A stretch of DNA of 64,000 nt, taken from contig JALRME010000004.1 in the NCBI GenBank assembly GCA_026120035.1, forward strand, positions 806,001 to 870,000, given 5' to 3'. This document shows, in pieces, positions 25,053 to 35,502 of this stretch (position 1 is the first letter of the stretch; every line of letters starts with the position of its first letter). The notes beneath the pieces were generated by a model. The model searched no databases and was not told the origin of the DNA. It saw nothing but the letters and a program-made list of their open reading frames with translations. The position numbers and the translations under genes are program-made. The DNA is from Coleophoma eucalyptorum. Lineage: Eukaryota; Ascomycota; Leotiomycetes; Helotiales; Dermateaceae.

Positions 25053-27138
25053 ATGGCCGACGACGACGGCTGGCATCGCCCCCGGCCTGCCAACGATATC
25101 CGGGAGGAAGAACAGATTAGACAATGGGAGCTCTCAAAAGGCCATTGGTCGGGCATGGGGAAGCACCCAACGAATTTCACTGATCATAAGAAGCTCCATT
25201 TATCGCAGCGCGAGGAGCTTGGTTCTGGAAGCTATGGCGTGGTGGAGCGGGTTACTTTTGGAACAGTTACCATGGCGAGAAAACAGTACGGGAGCAGCCT
25301 TTTTCTTTTCAGACTGCAGGAACGCTGACCTATGTGTTGCGTAGTGTTAAACCAAAACGCGGTATTCCTCTTGAGAAACTTCGAGAAGAGGCAAATGTGA
25401 TGGATCGCCTGGTCCACAAGCATATCTTGAAATTGATTGGAACATACACTTTTCGAAAAAATGATTTGTGCTTGCTATTATACCCAGTTGCTGTCTGCGA
25501 CCTTAGCAGATTCCTGGAGGACATCGATGATCTTCGTTCCGACACATGTTCCGACCAGGAAGATGCGCAAAGGCGATTGCGATTGCTGGGATTGGCAGAA
25601 ATTGGGCCAAACACAAGCGGACCAACAAGCCAGGTTAACAAAGCTGCCACCGCGCTTGGATTTTTGCAGCAAATGATGGGCTGTATCACCGAGGCATTGG
25701 TTTACGTGCACGGAAAAGATATCCGACACCGAGATTTGAAGCCACAAAATATTCTCCTTTGTCCAGGGAGAGTATATCTGGCAGATTTCGGTATTGCGCG
25801 CGACGTAAGAGATAGTGAGAATTCCATCACCGCTGGAAGATGTGGCTCGATGTGGTGGAGCGCGCCTGAAGTACTTGACCTCCTCGATCATCATATGTCT
25901 TCTGCAGACATCTATTCACTGGGCTGCATATTCTTGAACGTTGCGACCATCCTCCATGGCGATACTTTGGAAACTTATGACCTTGTGATGAAAGAACACA
26001 ACTGGGCAAAAAAGTACGAGAACTTGCGGAAGCATCTCAGAGACTTGCGGCTAAGAGTTGCTGCGGAGGAGATAGAGAGCGAGGAGGTGCCGACCTTCAA
26101 TGTAAAGCATATTTTGGGGCTTGTAGAGAAAATGCTCAAGTATGAGCCAGAGCAGAGACCGACAGCTGCAGAAGTCAATGCTCGACTTTCTGAACTTGGT
26201 GGCCTGGACCAAGTATATCACCTTCCGTGTTGTCATAAGGAGAGCTCACATCTTTCAACTATAATTAGTAAGATTGACTGACCTTTGTTTTGAAAAGCTG
26301 AGATGCTGATTTTCTTGTAGATACGAAACTTAAATCATTACACGACACCACAGCAGAGGCTTTAGCTAAGCTATCACAGCTTGAGGCAGAGAATTCGCAG
26401 ATGCAAGAGCACATACGCAAGCTTGAGTCTATTAGTGGGACGTGGGAGCAGCGGATCGAAAATGAAATGAAGCACGCAGCCAAGCGATATCAAGCTCTAC
26501 AAGAAAAATATAATATGGAGTGTAATATAAGAAAACGTACCGAGGAACGTCTTAAATCGGTGGAAACAGAATTGCAAAGGTTCACCCAAGGACGCCGCCC
26601 ACCACAACAAAATAAGAACAAGAATAAAAACAGCTTTATGGCCAATGCAAACAGAATACTATCTGGACATAGCGCTGGGAAAGCAAATCAACCCCCTCTT
26701 TTCGGCCAAGATGGGAACGGAACAGTCTTCAATCCAGGAAAGAAACAGCTTCAAAGACGTCCGAGCAATATACCAGTTCCAGTACGGCCTTCTACACCGA
26801 TTCGGACACCATCAAATCCATTCAGGCCCTCTTATGGAAGGGATCCTGGAAGTAACACCAGCACTTTGCTCAGTTCTGTCCATTCGACCTTCTCACGCAG
26901 TAGCCTTCATACTAATGAGTCTACCAGCTCTGTCAGTGAAGGGACTGTTCGGAGTGCATCACCGCCACTTGAAAGTCCCATCAGAGCGAGAACTCAAGAT
27001 ACGGAAGCCCTGTTTGCAGACCTAAAGATTCCCGGTTCGCCAACCATGATCAGCTCAAAAATGCCGTCAGGCCCAGATGCTGCACTGGCACCAATGACGA
27101 AACCATCCTATGCAAAAGCTGCGGCAAAAAGTCAATAG
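25053..27138 (+). CDS. Ser/Thr protein kinase with C-terminal coiled coil
   Basis: Three exons (25053-25285, 25345-26267, 26321-27138) give 657 residues. The kinase domain spans about 55-365: glycine loop LGSGSYGVV (56-64), the ATP-binding lysine in MARKQ (about 77), catalytic loop HRDLKPQN (HRD at 206-208), DFG at 225-227 and a SAPE motif. All key residues are present, so it should be active. A roughly 35-residue charged insert containing SDQEDAQRRLR lies between the hinge and the catalytic loop. After the domain, residues about 387-475 form a charged heptad-like coiled coil, followed by a low-complexity, proline/serine-rich tail ending SYAKAAAKSQ. I cannot place it in a named kinase subfamily; the tail suggests self-association or a scaffold partner. 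The start is chosen because the frame opens there just before the conserved part. Confidence 0.88.
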
Positions 27139-27200
27139 CGGTTGATGAATACCAAGTCATGAAAAAAAAGCTGCCAACTATATTCTCATTGCAGCAATGA

Positions 27201-27500
27201 TTGAGAAAACTCGAGCACCACAACCCAAGCAGTTGGCCATCACTATCTGGTCATAGTTTTGGATCTATCCTTGGCAATCGGGTTGGTGATGCTGAAGGAA
27301 TAATTAGTATTTTGGGCCGCGGCACGACGCTGTCCGACGCTGTCCAGGGTATGGATAACAGTCTGGTTGACTGGGTGCATAGGCAGTTGGTGTCTTTATC
27401 TGTTAACACCAATAGGAGTATGAAGGAAAAGTGTATGGGATATATGTCTCATGAAGCGAAAGAATTGAATGAAGTAATGAAGTTATTGAGTAGATCTTGA
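27201..27500 (+). other. unassigned open frame of about 99 codons without ATG
   Basis: A stop-free frame whose composition looks protein-like (for example GDAEGIISILGRG and LVDWVHRQLVSL), but it has no ATG at its left end and a stop codon directly upstream. I could not join it to the kinase: the available donor after AAAA is phase 1, while acceptors in this frame need phase 2 or 0. It may be a relic exon, the end of a lost gene, or chance. I recognise no family. Confidence 0.2.
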
Positions 27501-28033
27501 TCACAAGTATCCAGTAATGGACTACCCATTTTTACTTATGTTCTCGCATGTGAGCTGGCAGCTGCAAGTCGGTGGACTGCGATATTCACGACTGGAATGT
27601 ATCACGCCACCCATGGCCTAAAAGCGAGTTTGCGCCGCATTTATCAACGCCTCTGACCGAATGTCACCAAGCTCCGAGATGTGAGACAGCGGCGACGGCG
27701 CAACATATTTATAAGTAACTGATTGTGATACGGTTTATGCTTGGTCGGGTGGAAGGCCGAGCTTATCGCAGGATAAATGCGATTACGGCTGTGCAACCGA
27801 TAACGTCTAGCGACGAGTCGTATCGGGAGGGAGGCCATTTTACCTCCATCCCACTTTCACGGCGCAACCACATTCTCTTGGCTCTGGCCATATTTCCTAC
27901 CACTGTTACACTTCTTCAGTGTTCACGCCGCGGGTAGACACCGTGTAACCCGATGTCAATGAGCGCGACAAGGCCAACTAAGTGATGACAGGAGCCCCCC
28001 TCCTTAATAGGTGGGATTGGGTGTGTGAAAGGT

Positions 28034-28070
28034 AGATAGATGGATAGGTTGATAAGCATCATGTTTATCT
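28034..28070. promoter_or_regulatory. cluster of GATA motifs upstream of rutA-like gene
   Basis: Within 37 bases there are AGATAG (28034), GGATAG (28042), TGATAA (28050) and TTATCT (28065, the reverse of AGATAA). Three fit the HGATAR consensus of AreA/NIT2-type nitrogen regulators, which prefer closely spaced pairs. The cluster lies 145-181 bp before the start codon. Binding is inferred from the motif only. Confidence 0.55.
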
Positions 28071-28214
28071 AAATAGCCCCTCGTCGCGTCTCCCAGCTCC
28101 AAAAATTATTTCCCTCTTGCATCTCTTCATTTTACTCACCCTCCATTCTTCTCAAAGCGTTTTGCCAAATATACCCCTTCCCTCTCGATTTCAATAAGTG
28201 ACGAATAGCTCAAT

Positions 28215-29478
28215 ATGGTTGCTATCGGTGTCTTCTTGCCCATTGGCAACAATGGATGGCTCATTTCTACCACTGCCCCACAATACATGCCCAGCTTCGA
28301 ATTGAACAAGCAGGTTGTGCAAAAGGCCGAGAAGTATGGATTCGAGTTCGCTCTATCCATGATTAAGCTTAGAGGATTTGGAGGAAAGACCGAGCATGTA
28401 AGTATTCGTCACCTCGCACTGCTGCGGTCTTGTACAAGCTGAATATGCCACTAACTAACTTGCTTCTGTAGTGGGATCACAACTTAGAATCTTTCACCTT
28501 GATGTCTGGACTTGCCGCAGTCACCACTAAGATAAAGTTATTTGCATCTACTGCAATTTTGACTCTGCCACCGTTAGTCCAATCCATTCTACTTTTGAGT
28601 ATCAATGCTGATTTTTTCTTTCTTAGAGCCATAGTTGCCCGTATGGCTACCACAATAGACTCCATTGCCCCAGGACGATTCGGTATGTCCAGGAACCTAC
28701 AATTTGATGTCATTGAAGAAGAGGAGTTTGCTGACCAACATCAGGTGTTAACATCGTCACTGGATGGCAAGAGGCAGAATATTCGCAGATGGGCATCTGG
28801 CCAGGAAACGCCTACTTCGGATACAGATACGACTATGCTACAGAGTACGTCAAGGTCATGAAGGAGCTCTGGAGCAACGGTGTCTCAGACTTTGATGGAA
28901 AGCACTTCCACATGAAGGACTGCAAGATGTCCCCTAAGCCATCTAAGGACATCCAGATCGTTGCTGCTGGACAGAGTGGTCGCGGTATGGAGTTCGCATC
29001 CGAGTTTGCTGACTTCAACTTCACCATGGGCGTTGGAGTTAACACCCCAACTGCCTTCGCTCCAGGTAACGCACGTCTCGTCGAGGCTGCTGCAAAGACT
29101 GGACGGGATGTTGGCGCATATGTTCTGTTTATGATCATTGCCGACGAGACGGATGAGAAGGCCGAGGCAAAGTGGCAAAAGTACCGTGAAGGTGCTGATG
29201 TTGACGCATTGGCTTGGATGGCTGACCAGGGAAGCAAAGACACCAAGGCTGATTCCTCAGCTACTGCCAAGACTATCAGCCTTCCAGAAGGTGCTGTCAA
29301 CTTCAACACTGGTACCTTCGTCGGTAGCTACGAGAAGGTTGCAAAGTTGTTGGATGAGGCCGCTGCTGTTGAGGGCACTAAGGGAATAATGTTGATTTTC
29401 GATGATTTCTTGGCCGGTTTGGACACTTTCGGTGAGAAGATTCAACCATTGATGAGCAGCAGAAAGTCAGTCGTTTAA
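28215..29478 (+). CDS. rutA-like: RutA-like flavin-dependent pyrimidine monooxygenase
   Basis: Four exons (28215-28397, 28472-28572, 28627-28682, 28745-29478) give 357 residues, close to the length of bacterial RutA. Conservation with bacterial RutA is strong along the whole chain: [104 protein letters not shown] and [19 protein letters not shown]. RutA belongs to the luciferase-like TIM-barrel family; with FMNH2 and oxygen it opens the uracil ring between N3 and C4, giving ureidoacrylate peracid. The preceding GATA cluster fits nitrogen-source control. No RutB, C, D, E or F partner is in the window, so the later steps must be elsewhere or differ. Such a close match to bacteria suggests ancient transfer, though introns are now present. 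Orthology is strong; fungal substrate is inferred. Confidence 0.93.
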
Positions 29479-30400
29479 ATATATCCAACTCGTAAAAATT
29501 TGAAATAAAAAAATAAATCTCTGTAAAATTGGTTGTTAAGTTCGTGATGTATATGTATCAAAGAAAGAAGGATGCTATCTTCCAAGTAAGCCTTACAAGC
29601 CCAACTCCAGGACATACTGCTGTTGCCTTACCTATACGCTTCAAACTTAGACCACCGACAGGGAAGACCAACTCTATGCGGCCCCATGGACATGTTTCCA
29701 AATCAGAATATAACCACTGTTTTGGAATATAGTGTATAATTATATCTATAACCAGAGATGTTAACTTTCACTGAAATGTCTTTATCTTAGCTACCTTCGT
29801 TATCGGCATTGTGAATGATGCGGCATTTTATAGAGTATAAGAATATTAAGTTCGATGCCCAGTTCTGAGAACAAAAGAGAGTATCTTTCTCACAACTGGT
29901 TCCAGGATACAATCCTAAACATAGTCATCGAATCATTTATGGTACTTCCCCTAATTACTCACGAAATACTTTCAAGCTTTCTGCAGCTTCTTTGAGAGAA
30001 TTTTGCTCGCTTACCTGTGAAAAAACCACCATAAGCGACTACAGTCAGGGAAGTAGTACAAGCATGGCTTGGATTAGATACTGCTCTGGGCCTGTAGGTT
30101 CATATGCTAACTAACCTGCTATAGGCGAGGATATTTAGACTAGGTAGCAACTGCAGGCCTTATTTGATGAGACAGAGGTTTCCTTCAAGTTTTCGAAGCG
30201 TACATAAGCCATTAAACCACGTTTAACATTAATTTAAATGAAGGTCATATGCAGTCTCCTATTCCCTGTTTTATCACCAAACCTATCATCTATCTATCCA
30301 TGGCTCCGTTGTAGCAATAACAAAAAAACTCGGCTAATGATCGGCCCAGTTTTCTAGCGACTTGATATAAGCAAATAAGGTATCCTTAGGTTACAAATCA
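29479..30400. other. intergenic region between rutA-like gene and tRNA-Arg
   Basis: AT-rich; holds the 3' end of the monooxygenase gene and the region before tRNA-Arg. No gene or repeat recognised. Confidence 0.5.
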
Positions 30401-30489
30401 GGCTTGGTGGCCTAATGGTAAGGCGTTGCTTTCCGGCTAGGATTATTCTTGCTTGGCAAAGATTGCGGGTTCGAGTCCCGTCCGAGTCG
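30401..30489 (+). tRNA. tRNA-Arg (anticodon CCG) with 17-nt intron
   Basis: The acceptor stem GGCTTGG pairs with CCGAGTC (two G-T wobbles) and is followed by discriminator G. The D stem is GCCT/AGGC, the anticodon stem TTGCT/GGCAA with loop T-T-CCG-G-T, and the T arm GCGGG-TTCGAGT-CCCGT. An intron of about 17 nt (30437-30453) lies one base 3' of the anticodon. CCG reads the CGG codon, so this is an arginine tRNA. Confidence 0.9.
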
Positions 30490-30968
30490 TCAACATCTGA
30501 CAGTATATTTGTTTTTGATTTCCATTTTAGGGAATCTTCCCCATTTTTTCCCCCCTTTTCTTAGGAATCAATTCATCGTTTGCCCTTGCTTTCAGATTGA
30601 TTCATCCGACATAAACTGCGAGGTTTTTATTCGTATTCAGGAGGAAAAGAACACTATTGTAGGGGTTTTTTTTAGACTTCAGGCTGTGGCATCATTTAAG
30701 AATCTGACTTCCTAAACGAGACTTGTGGGCATCTCGGTTATTGCTTACGCCGCCGACGCATTCGTGCTGAGCCACCTCGAGACTCGTGATTGATTACGAG
30801 TGGAGAGTGAGTTTGATCTCAATTTCTAAGGGGAGCTGAGGATCATCTGTAATTTTCACTCCTTCGCTCTTCTAGCGGATGTGTAAAAGTCCAAAATTCC
30901 TGGATCGCTGACCGTCTCAAACACCGCATCGCAACCTTTACCGACTGAATCTGAAGTTGGGTTACATC
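30490..30968. other. intergenic region upstream of Zn2Cys6 regulator
   Basis: Presumed promoter of the following gene; T-rich tracts after the tRNA may end RNA polymerase III transcription. Nothing else recognised. Confidence 0.5.
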
Positions 30969-32735
30969 ATGGCTATACCAACAGCACAGTCGGAGTACAA
31001 CGGTTTTGCCTTGACAGCATGTGTGAATTGCAAGAGACAGAAAAAGAAATGTGACAAGAACTTGCCATCTTGCTCAAGATGTGTCGTGTATGAACTCCTC
31101 TACAGAACCGGGATTTACTCTAATGTCAGACAGTGGATTGAGGACCTGTCAGTATAGTCAGGATCAAGGAAAGCTACCAACCCCACCATACGATGCGGTG
31201 AAGGACTGTAGTACCCCGAGGAATTATGCGACTGCTTCTCAATCATCAGGGTTTCCCAGATTGGCACCATCCTCTGCGGCATCCTCTTCAGGATCACCTC
31301 CTATGAACGTATCCTGCTCATTTCTGATTCCTAAAGAAATTCATATTCAGGACATTCATGCTTTTGTAACTAGCTATGTATGCGAGTTAATTGCCTCGGA
31401 AGGACAGGCAATCGATCGAGTCGCTACTGAATACTTCGCCTTGACCTGCCACTGGCTTCCCTTTATCTCCAGGATGAAAACACATGCAAATCTCAATCGC
31501 ATTACAGCAGAACCGAGAGCAGAAGTCATGATTTTATTGCTTACAATGTATCTGTCCATCCAAGTTCCAGGCCCAGCCGCAGAGTATATTGGGATGAAGA
31601 CACCGCTTTACCTGAAAACAAAAGAACTACTAGCTTTGGTGCAGTCTGGTGATACACCATCCATAGAGGTTGCTCAAGCAACTATGCTTATAGCTTATTA
31701 TGAATATGGGCATGATCTTTCCTGTGCATCATATCAGACCATCTCAAGCTGCGCGGTTATGGCATACCAGCTGGGCTGGTATGATCAATCAGCAAACTCT
31801 TTACGCAGTCCAGCAGACTTTGAGGAGATAAAGAGGACCTGGTGGTCGATAGCAGCCTTTGACCGGCAAGTTATTTTGAATATCTGAGAAAAAAGCAGAA
31901 GCTCACATAACATAGGCTGATCCACATACGGCATATACATAGCGGATTTCCTTTCGTAATACCGAGTTCCGGACTTGAATTTGAGCTTCCAGTTGAAGAC
32001 GAGAGATGGGACCTATTACCCGACAGCCCTCAAACTCCGTACCTAGTATTCGGTACGGCTGTTCTCCAGGCTCGTGCGACTTTGGCAATGAGCCGTACAA
32101 TAGAATTCGTGAATAATCTACCAAGAGATCCAGATATCAAGGAAGCTCAGATAAGAGAATTGAGTGAGGAACTTATATCCCAAGCTATTATGACAGTGGA
32201 AAGATCCTTCGCCATCTTTGGAGCACACTGTGGTGCGATTGGTATGCTAAACTGGTAAGTTCAGTGATCATCTATCTCCGATTTGCACTCATTTCATCTA
32301 GTTCTCTACACATCCTTCATAAGCCCGACCTACCAGCTGAAGTTACGCCTCTCGCGGAATATACACCCTCGAACTCCAGGGCAATCTTCGCCCTGCAGAA
32401 GATGTGTAACAATACCACGTCCACAGTGAGAGAGGTCTTCATAGCGATTAAACAACTCGACTTGCGAAACCTAATTCCTATAACACTGGAATCCGTTGCG
32501 CGGAGCACCTTGTCTCATGTTGAACTTGCCGGTAAAGACTTTGGGACGATTGACTGGGAAAGAGACTTTATTGATTTGAAGGGATGCCTGGCTCATTTTG
32601 GCAAACGCTTCCTCCTTGCAAGTATGTTGAATCAGGAATGCGTACGGACAAAACCACTGACTTCCGACAGGGTCGTTTCTGGACGATGTTAATAGGGCTT
32701 ATAATGCCCGACTGCAGAAAGAACAAGGCAGTTAA
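30969..32735 (+). CDS. Zn2Cys6 fungal transcription factor, possibly damaged zinc cluster
   Basis: My best model has five exons (30969-31087, 31143-31865, 31916-32254, 32302-32621, 32671-32735), 521 residues. The N-terminus begins a Zn(II)2Cys6 cluster, ACVNCKRQKKKCDKN then CSRC, with cysteines at 18, 21, 28, 35 and 38. The sixth falls at 42 in this model, only three residues after the fifth, which is too close for the family, and the first intron then ends in an unusual GAG. The natural-looking continuation SGLRTCQYS is one base out of frame. The rest has the fungal-specific regulatory domain, including RTWWSIAAFDR followed by LIHIRHIHSG. The third exon is entered through a GC-AG intron (31866-31915). 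No pathway can be assigned; it lies beside the rutA-like gene. It may be a pseudogene or carry an assembly indel. Confidence 0.75.
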
Positions 32736-35502
32736 GAAGGTACTTGGGCTCATAGAATTGTGACTTAATATTGAAGGTGGTTAATGTCGAATTTCTGGCT
32801 GGCTGGTTCCAAAAAGAAGATTTGCACGGTTTTGAGCTACATTTCCCAGACACTGTGGCGTACCCTGGGATTGGTTCCACATGCCAAGTGGATGAGACTA
32901 TTCCAGTCAACGGCCCGTAACGTGGAAAGTAAGGTGTCACATTGTCAGGCTCAAGGATGTCTTGAACTAGAACGAAAGGCAAGAAGGCGTGTCGGGGTTT
33001 GAGGAAATTCATCGCCTCGTGGATAGTTCAAGTAGCCTTTTGGATGCGCAGTTCATCGTAGGGGATCGTGTGCTATCTGTCCCATCGACTGAGGCGCCTC
33101 TTATTAAAACGAACCGAGCCTGCTGCACATTGTCTTTGTTTTAGGAGCCGTTTTCTCATTAAATAGTCTAAGATCTCTCTCAGTCCATATACTGGAGGGA
33201 CTAGAACGAATGAAGAAGATAACGAGCATCTCAACTGCTTACCAATGCCCAGAAAAGTAATATCACTGACTGCTACGTTACCCAGATAAAGCAGAGGAGG
33301 ACGAAGCGTAAAAAGCACTTCCCGTCACAGACCTTTTTTTCGCCCACCTCAAATAACAACTGCCGAAAAAGAAACTCGTCAATGAAAAGCCATTAAGACG
33401 CAAAGATGAAGGCGCAGCAGGAAAGGAAGGAACGGCAGCGTTGAAGAAACCCGGCTCCCAACAAGAGCACACCACGCAGTGAATGCTTTATGTAGGAATC
33501 ACGAGCAGGAATCGGCAGTTGTGTCTGAGACACTTGCCGAAAGTACGCTGCCTTCCTCGCAAACACGAGTAGCTTGGAAGGGCGATTACCGCGATGATGG
33601 ATTTCCCCAGGAATCTATCCCTGCAGATTCCCCATATTTGGATTACAGACGCCGACCTTCGACTTCCATCAGCCTGGAGTTTGGGCTGGAATGAGTTGAG
33701 ATTGTTGAATTACGACGTTTTTATGTTTTTATGGATACGAGATCATTTCTCATTTGTACCCCGAGTTTTGGATGCACACACTCTACTAGGAAGAGGTCCC
33801 TATTGTGCAATTTCCAACTGCTTGCTCTAATGACTTCCATTCCCAAAGACTGATACCCAAAGCACATCTGGAGTTGCAGTCGGACATCCTTTTGTCAATC
33901 CGATCTCGTTAAGCCAAATCCTAATCGTCGTGTTCTCGCTTGAACTATCTTCCAAAGTATCTCAAGTATACTTTGCCAGGGTAATGAATTATAAACTTTA
34001 GTCGGAATCTTAAGGAGCAATGCCATGTCTCAAATATACGCACCCGTAAACCCGTTTCCATCGTTCTCTGAGATGACCCATAGTGACCTCTAGCCAAGCG
34101 ACTGCAGAAGAAAATCTGCCGACATCATCTGCCGTGGCTCTGAACTACTGGCACAGAGCGCAGAAGACTTGATGCCGAGAATAGCATTGTGATGCTTCTC
34201 AGGTGATCTGTTGGCAGTGGCAGCTGTCAGTTGACATGGAATTAGAATGCAAGTAACTGCAAATTGACAGCTTCGCATTAGAAAGTGGAAATTGTGGGGT
34301 AGTTTTGGTTTTCGCCCGGTGGTGTGTTAGGTCTCCAGTCTCTTGTCTTCCCCCCTACTAAGTATGTCCAATTGTCAGGTTTCGGCAAAGGAACGCTTCT
34401 GAATTACAATATTTATTCACTTGGACCAACAGCAATTCGATGCTTGCTTTGGTATAGGAGTTTCGGCAGATTCATGATAGGTTGATTCTTCCCGGGAAAC
34501 GGAAGTGAAAGGAGCAAGTTTTGGCCTCTCACAGAACCTAGCCACGGCCCTCGCAATCGCTTGTCTCGACCTCCTACGCGCTATATGCTCCGAAAGAGAG
34601 ACCACACCCCAGATCTACGTACATCGCCTGTCACCCAGTTATGACGGCTGCTTATGCGCCGGGGTTTCCCCACCCCAAGCACTTCATGCACTTGGAGCTG
34701 CCTTGTCATGCTGCGTTGTATGTGGACAGTCAAAGTTCAGGAGTCATTCAAGTAGGCTATTTTGAAGTCAATTCTCCAACGAGCCTCTTTCTCCTGCTCT
34801 GGGATTTATGAAAAAAGAGAGAGGTCGGTATAAAGGATGTCAAACAACGGCAGTTAAGCACCTGGCATAGGCACTACTGACTACTTTTATCGTTGCCTTG
34901 AACATCCCGTCTTCCGGTTTTGCACCTTACAAGAACATAGTGCCAACCAACCTTCATCCAGCAGTTCCGCGATAAGATTTGCCGTGCCTGAAACCCCTGC
35001 TTACCGTAGATAATAGCTGCTGCTTTTCCTTGCATAACATGCTTTGTCTTGTCCTACCCATCCCTTCCACCTGTATTTGCCAACACTTCCCTCGACACCT
35101 GTCTGCCGTACACCTATAAATATAAGCCTTGCGCCGCGTTGGAGCATAGCTTATCTTATTAGTTTATCAGTTGTTTGGCGGGCATTTCCCTCTCTTTAGA
35201 AGTTTATTCTGGAGGGATCCCTCGGTGCTCGGCTGTTGCATTTAACTCTGAACTTGTCAGCTCCTGCTCTGCTTGCCTGAGTTATATTATATACACTCTC
35301 CGCTCTTCCGTGTTCCAAAGTTCAAGCTCAGCAGGCAATTGCTGATTGTCAACTACTTGAACGATTTCGACTTGACCTACAATTAACTTGTAGAAACGAG
35401 CCCAAGTCTGCACTATTTATCTGATCTCAACGACAAACTAAACAGCCTAAAAGTATTCCTACCAAGCAAATATAAGGAAAGAAAACGACAGAAGAAGCCA
35501 CA
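32736..35502. other. intergenic region before P450, with P450 leader
   Basis: No gene I can support. A frame at about 32784-32918 reads like protein (AGWFQKEDLHGFELHFPD) but is soon closed by stops and may be a relic. The right end, from about 35110, contains the TATA box and a leader of roughly 350 bases with no ATG before the P450 start. Confidence 0.5.
35115..35124 (+). promoter_or_regulatory. TATA box of the P450 gene
   Basis: TATAAATATA lies 379 bases before the P450 start codon. Between about 35150 and that start I find no ATG, as expected for a transcribed leader scanned by ribosomes. Pyrimidine-rich DNA around 35180-35320 fits a fungal core promoter. Confidence 0.5.

Larger units (their letters stand above)
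27139..28214. other. intergenic region containing the rutA-like promoter
   Basis: Holds an unassigned open frame at 27201-27500 (listed separately), a CT-rich leader near 28080-28200 and a cluster of GATA motifs at 28034-28070. I see no other gene. Confidence 0.5.
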
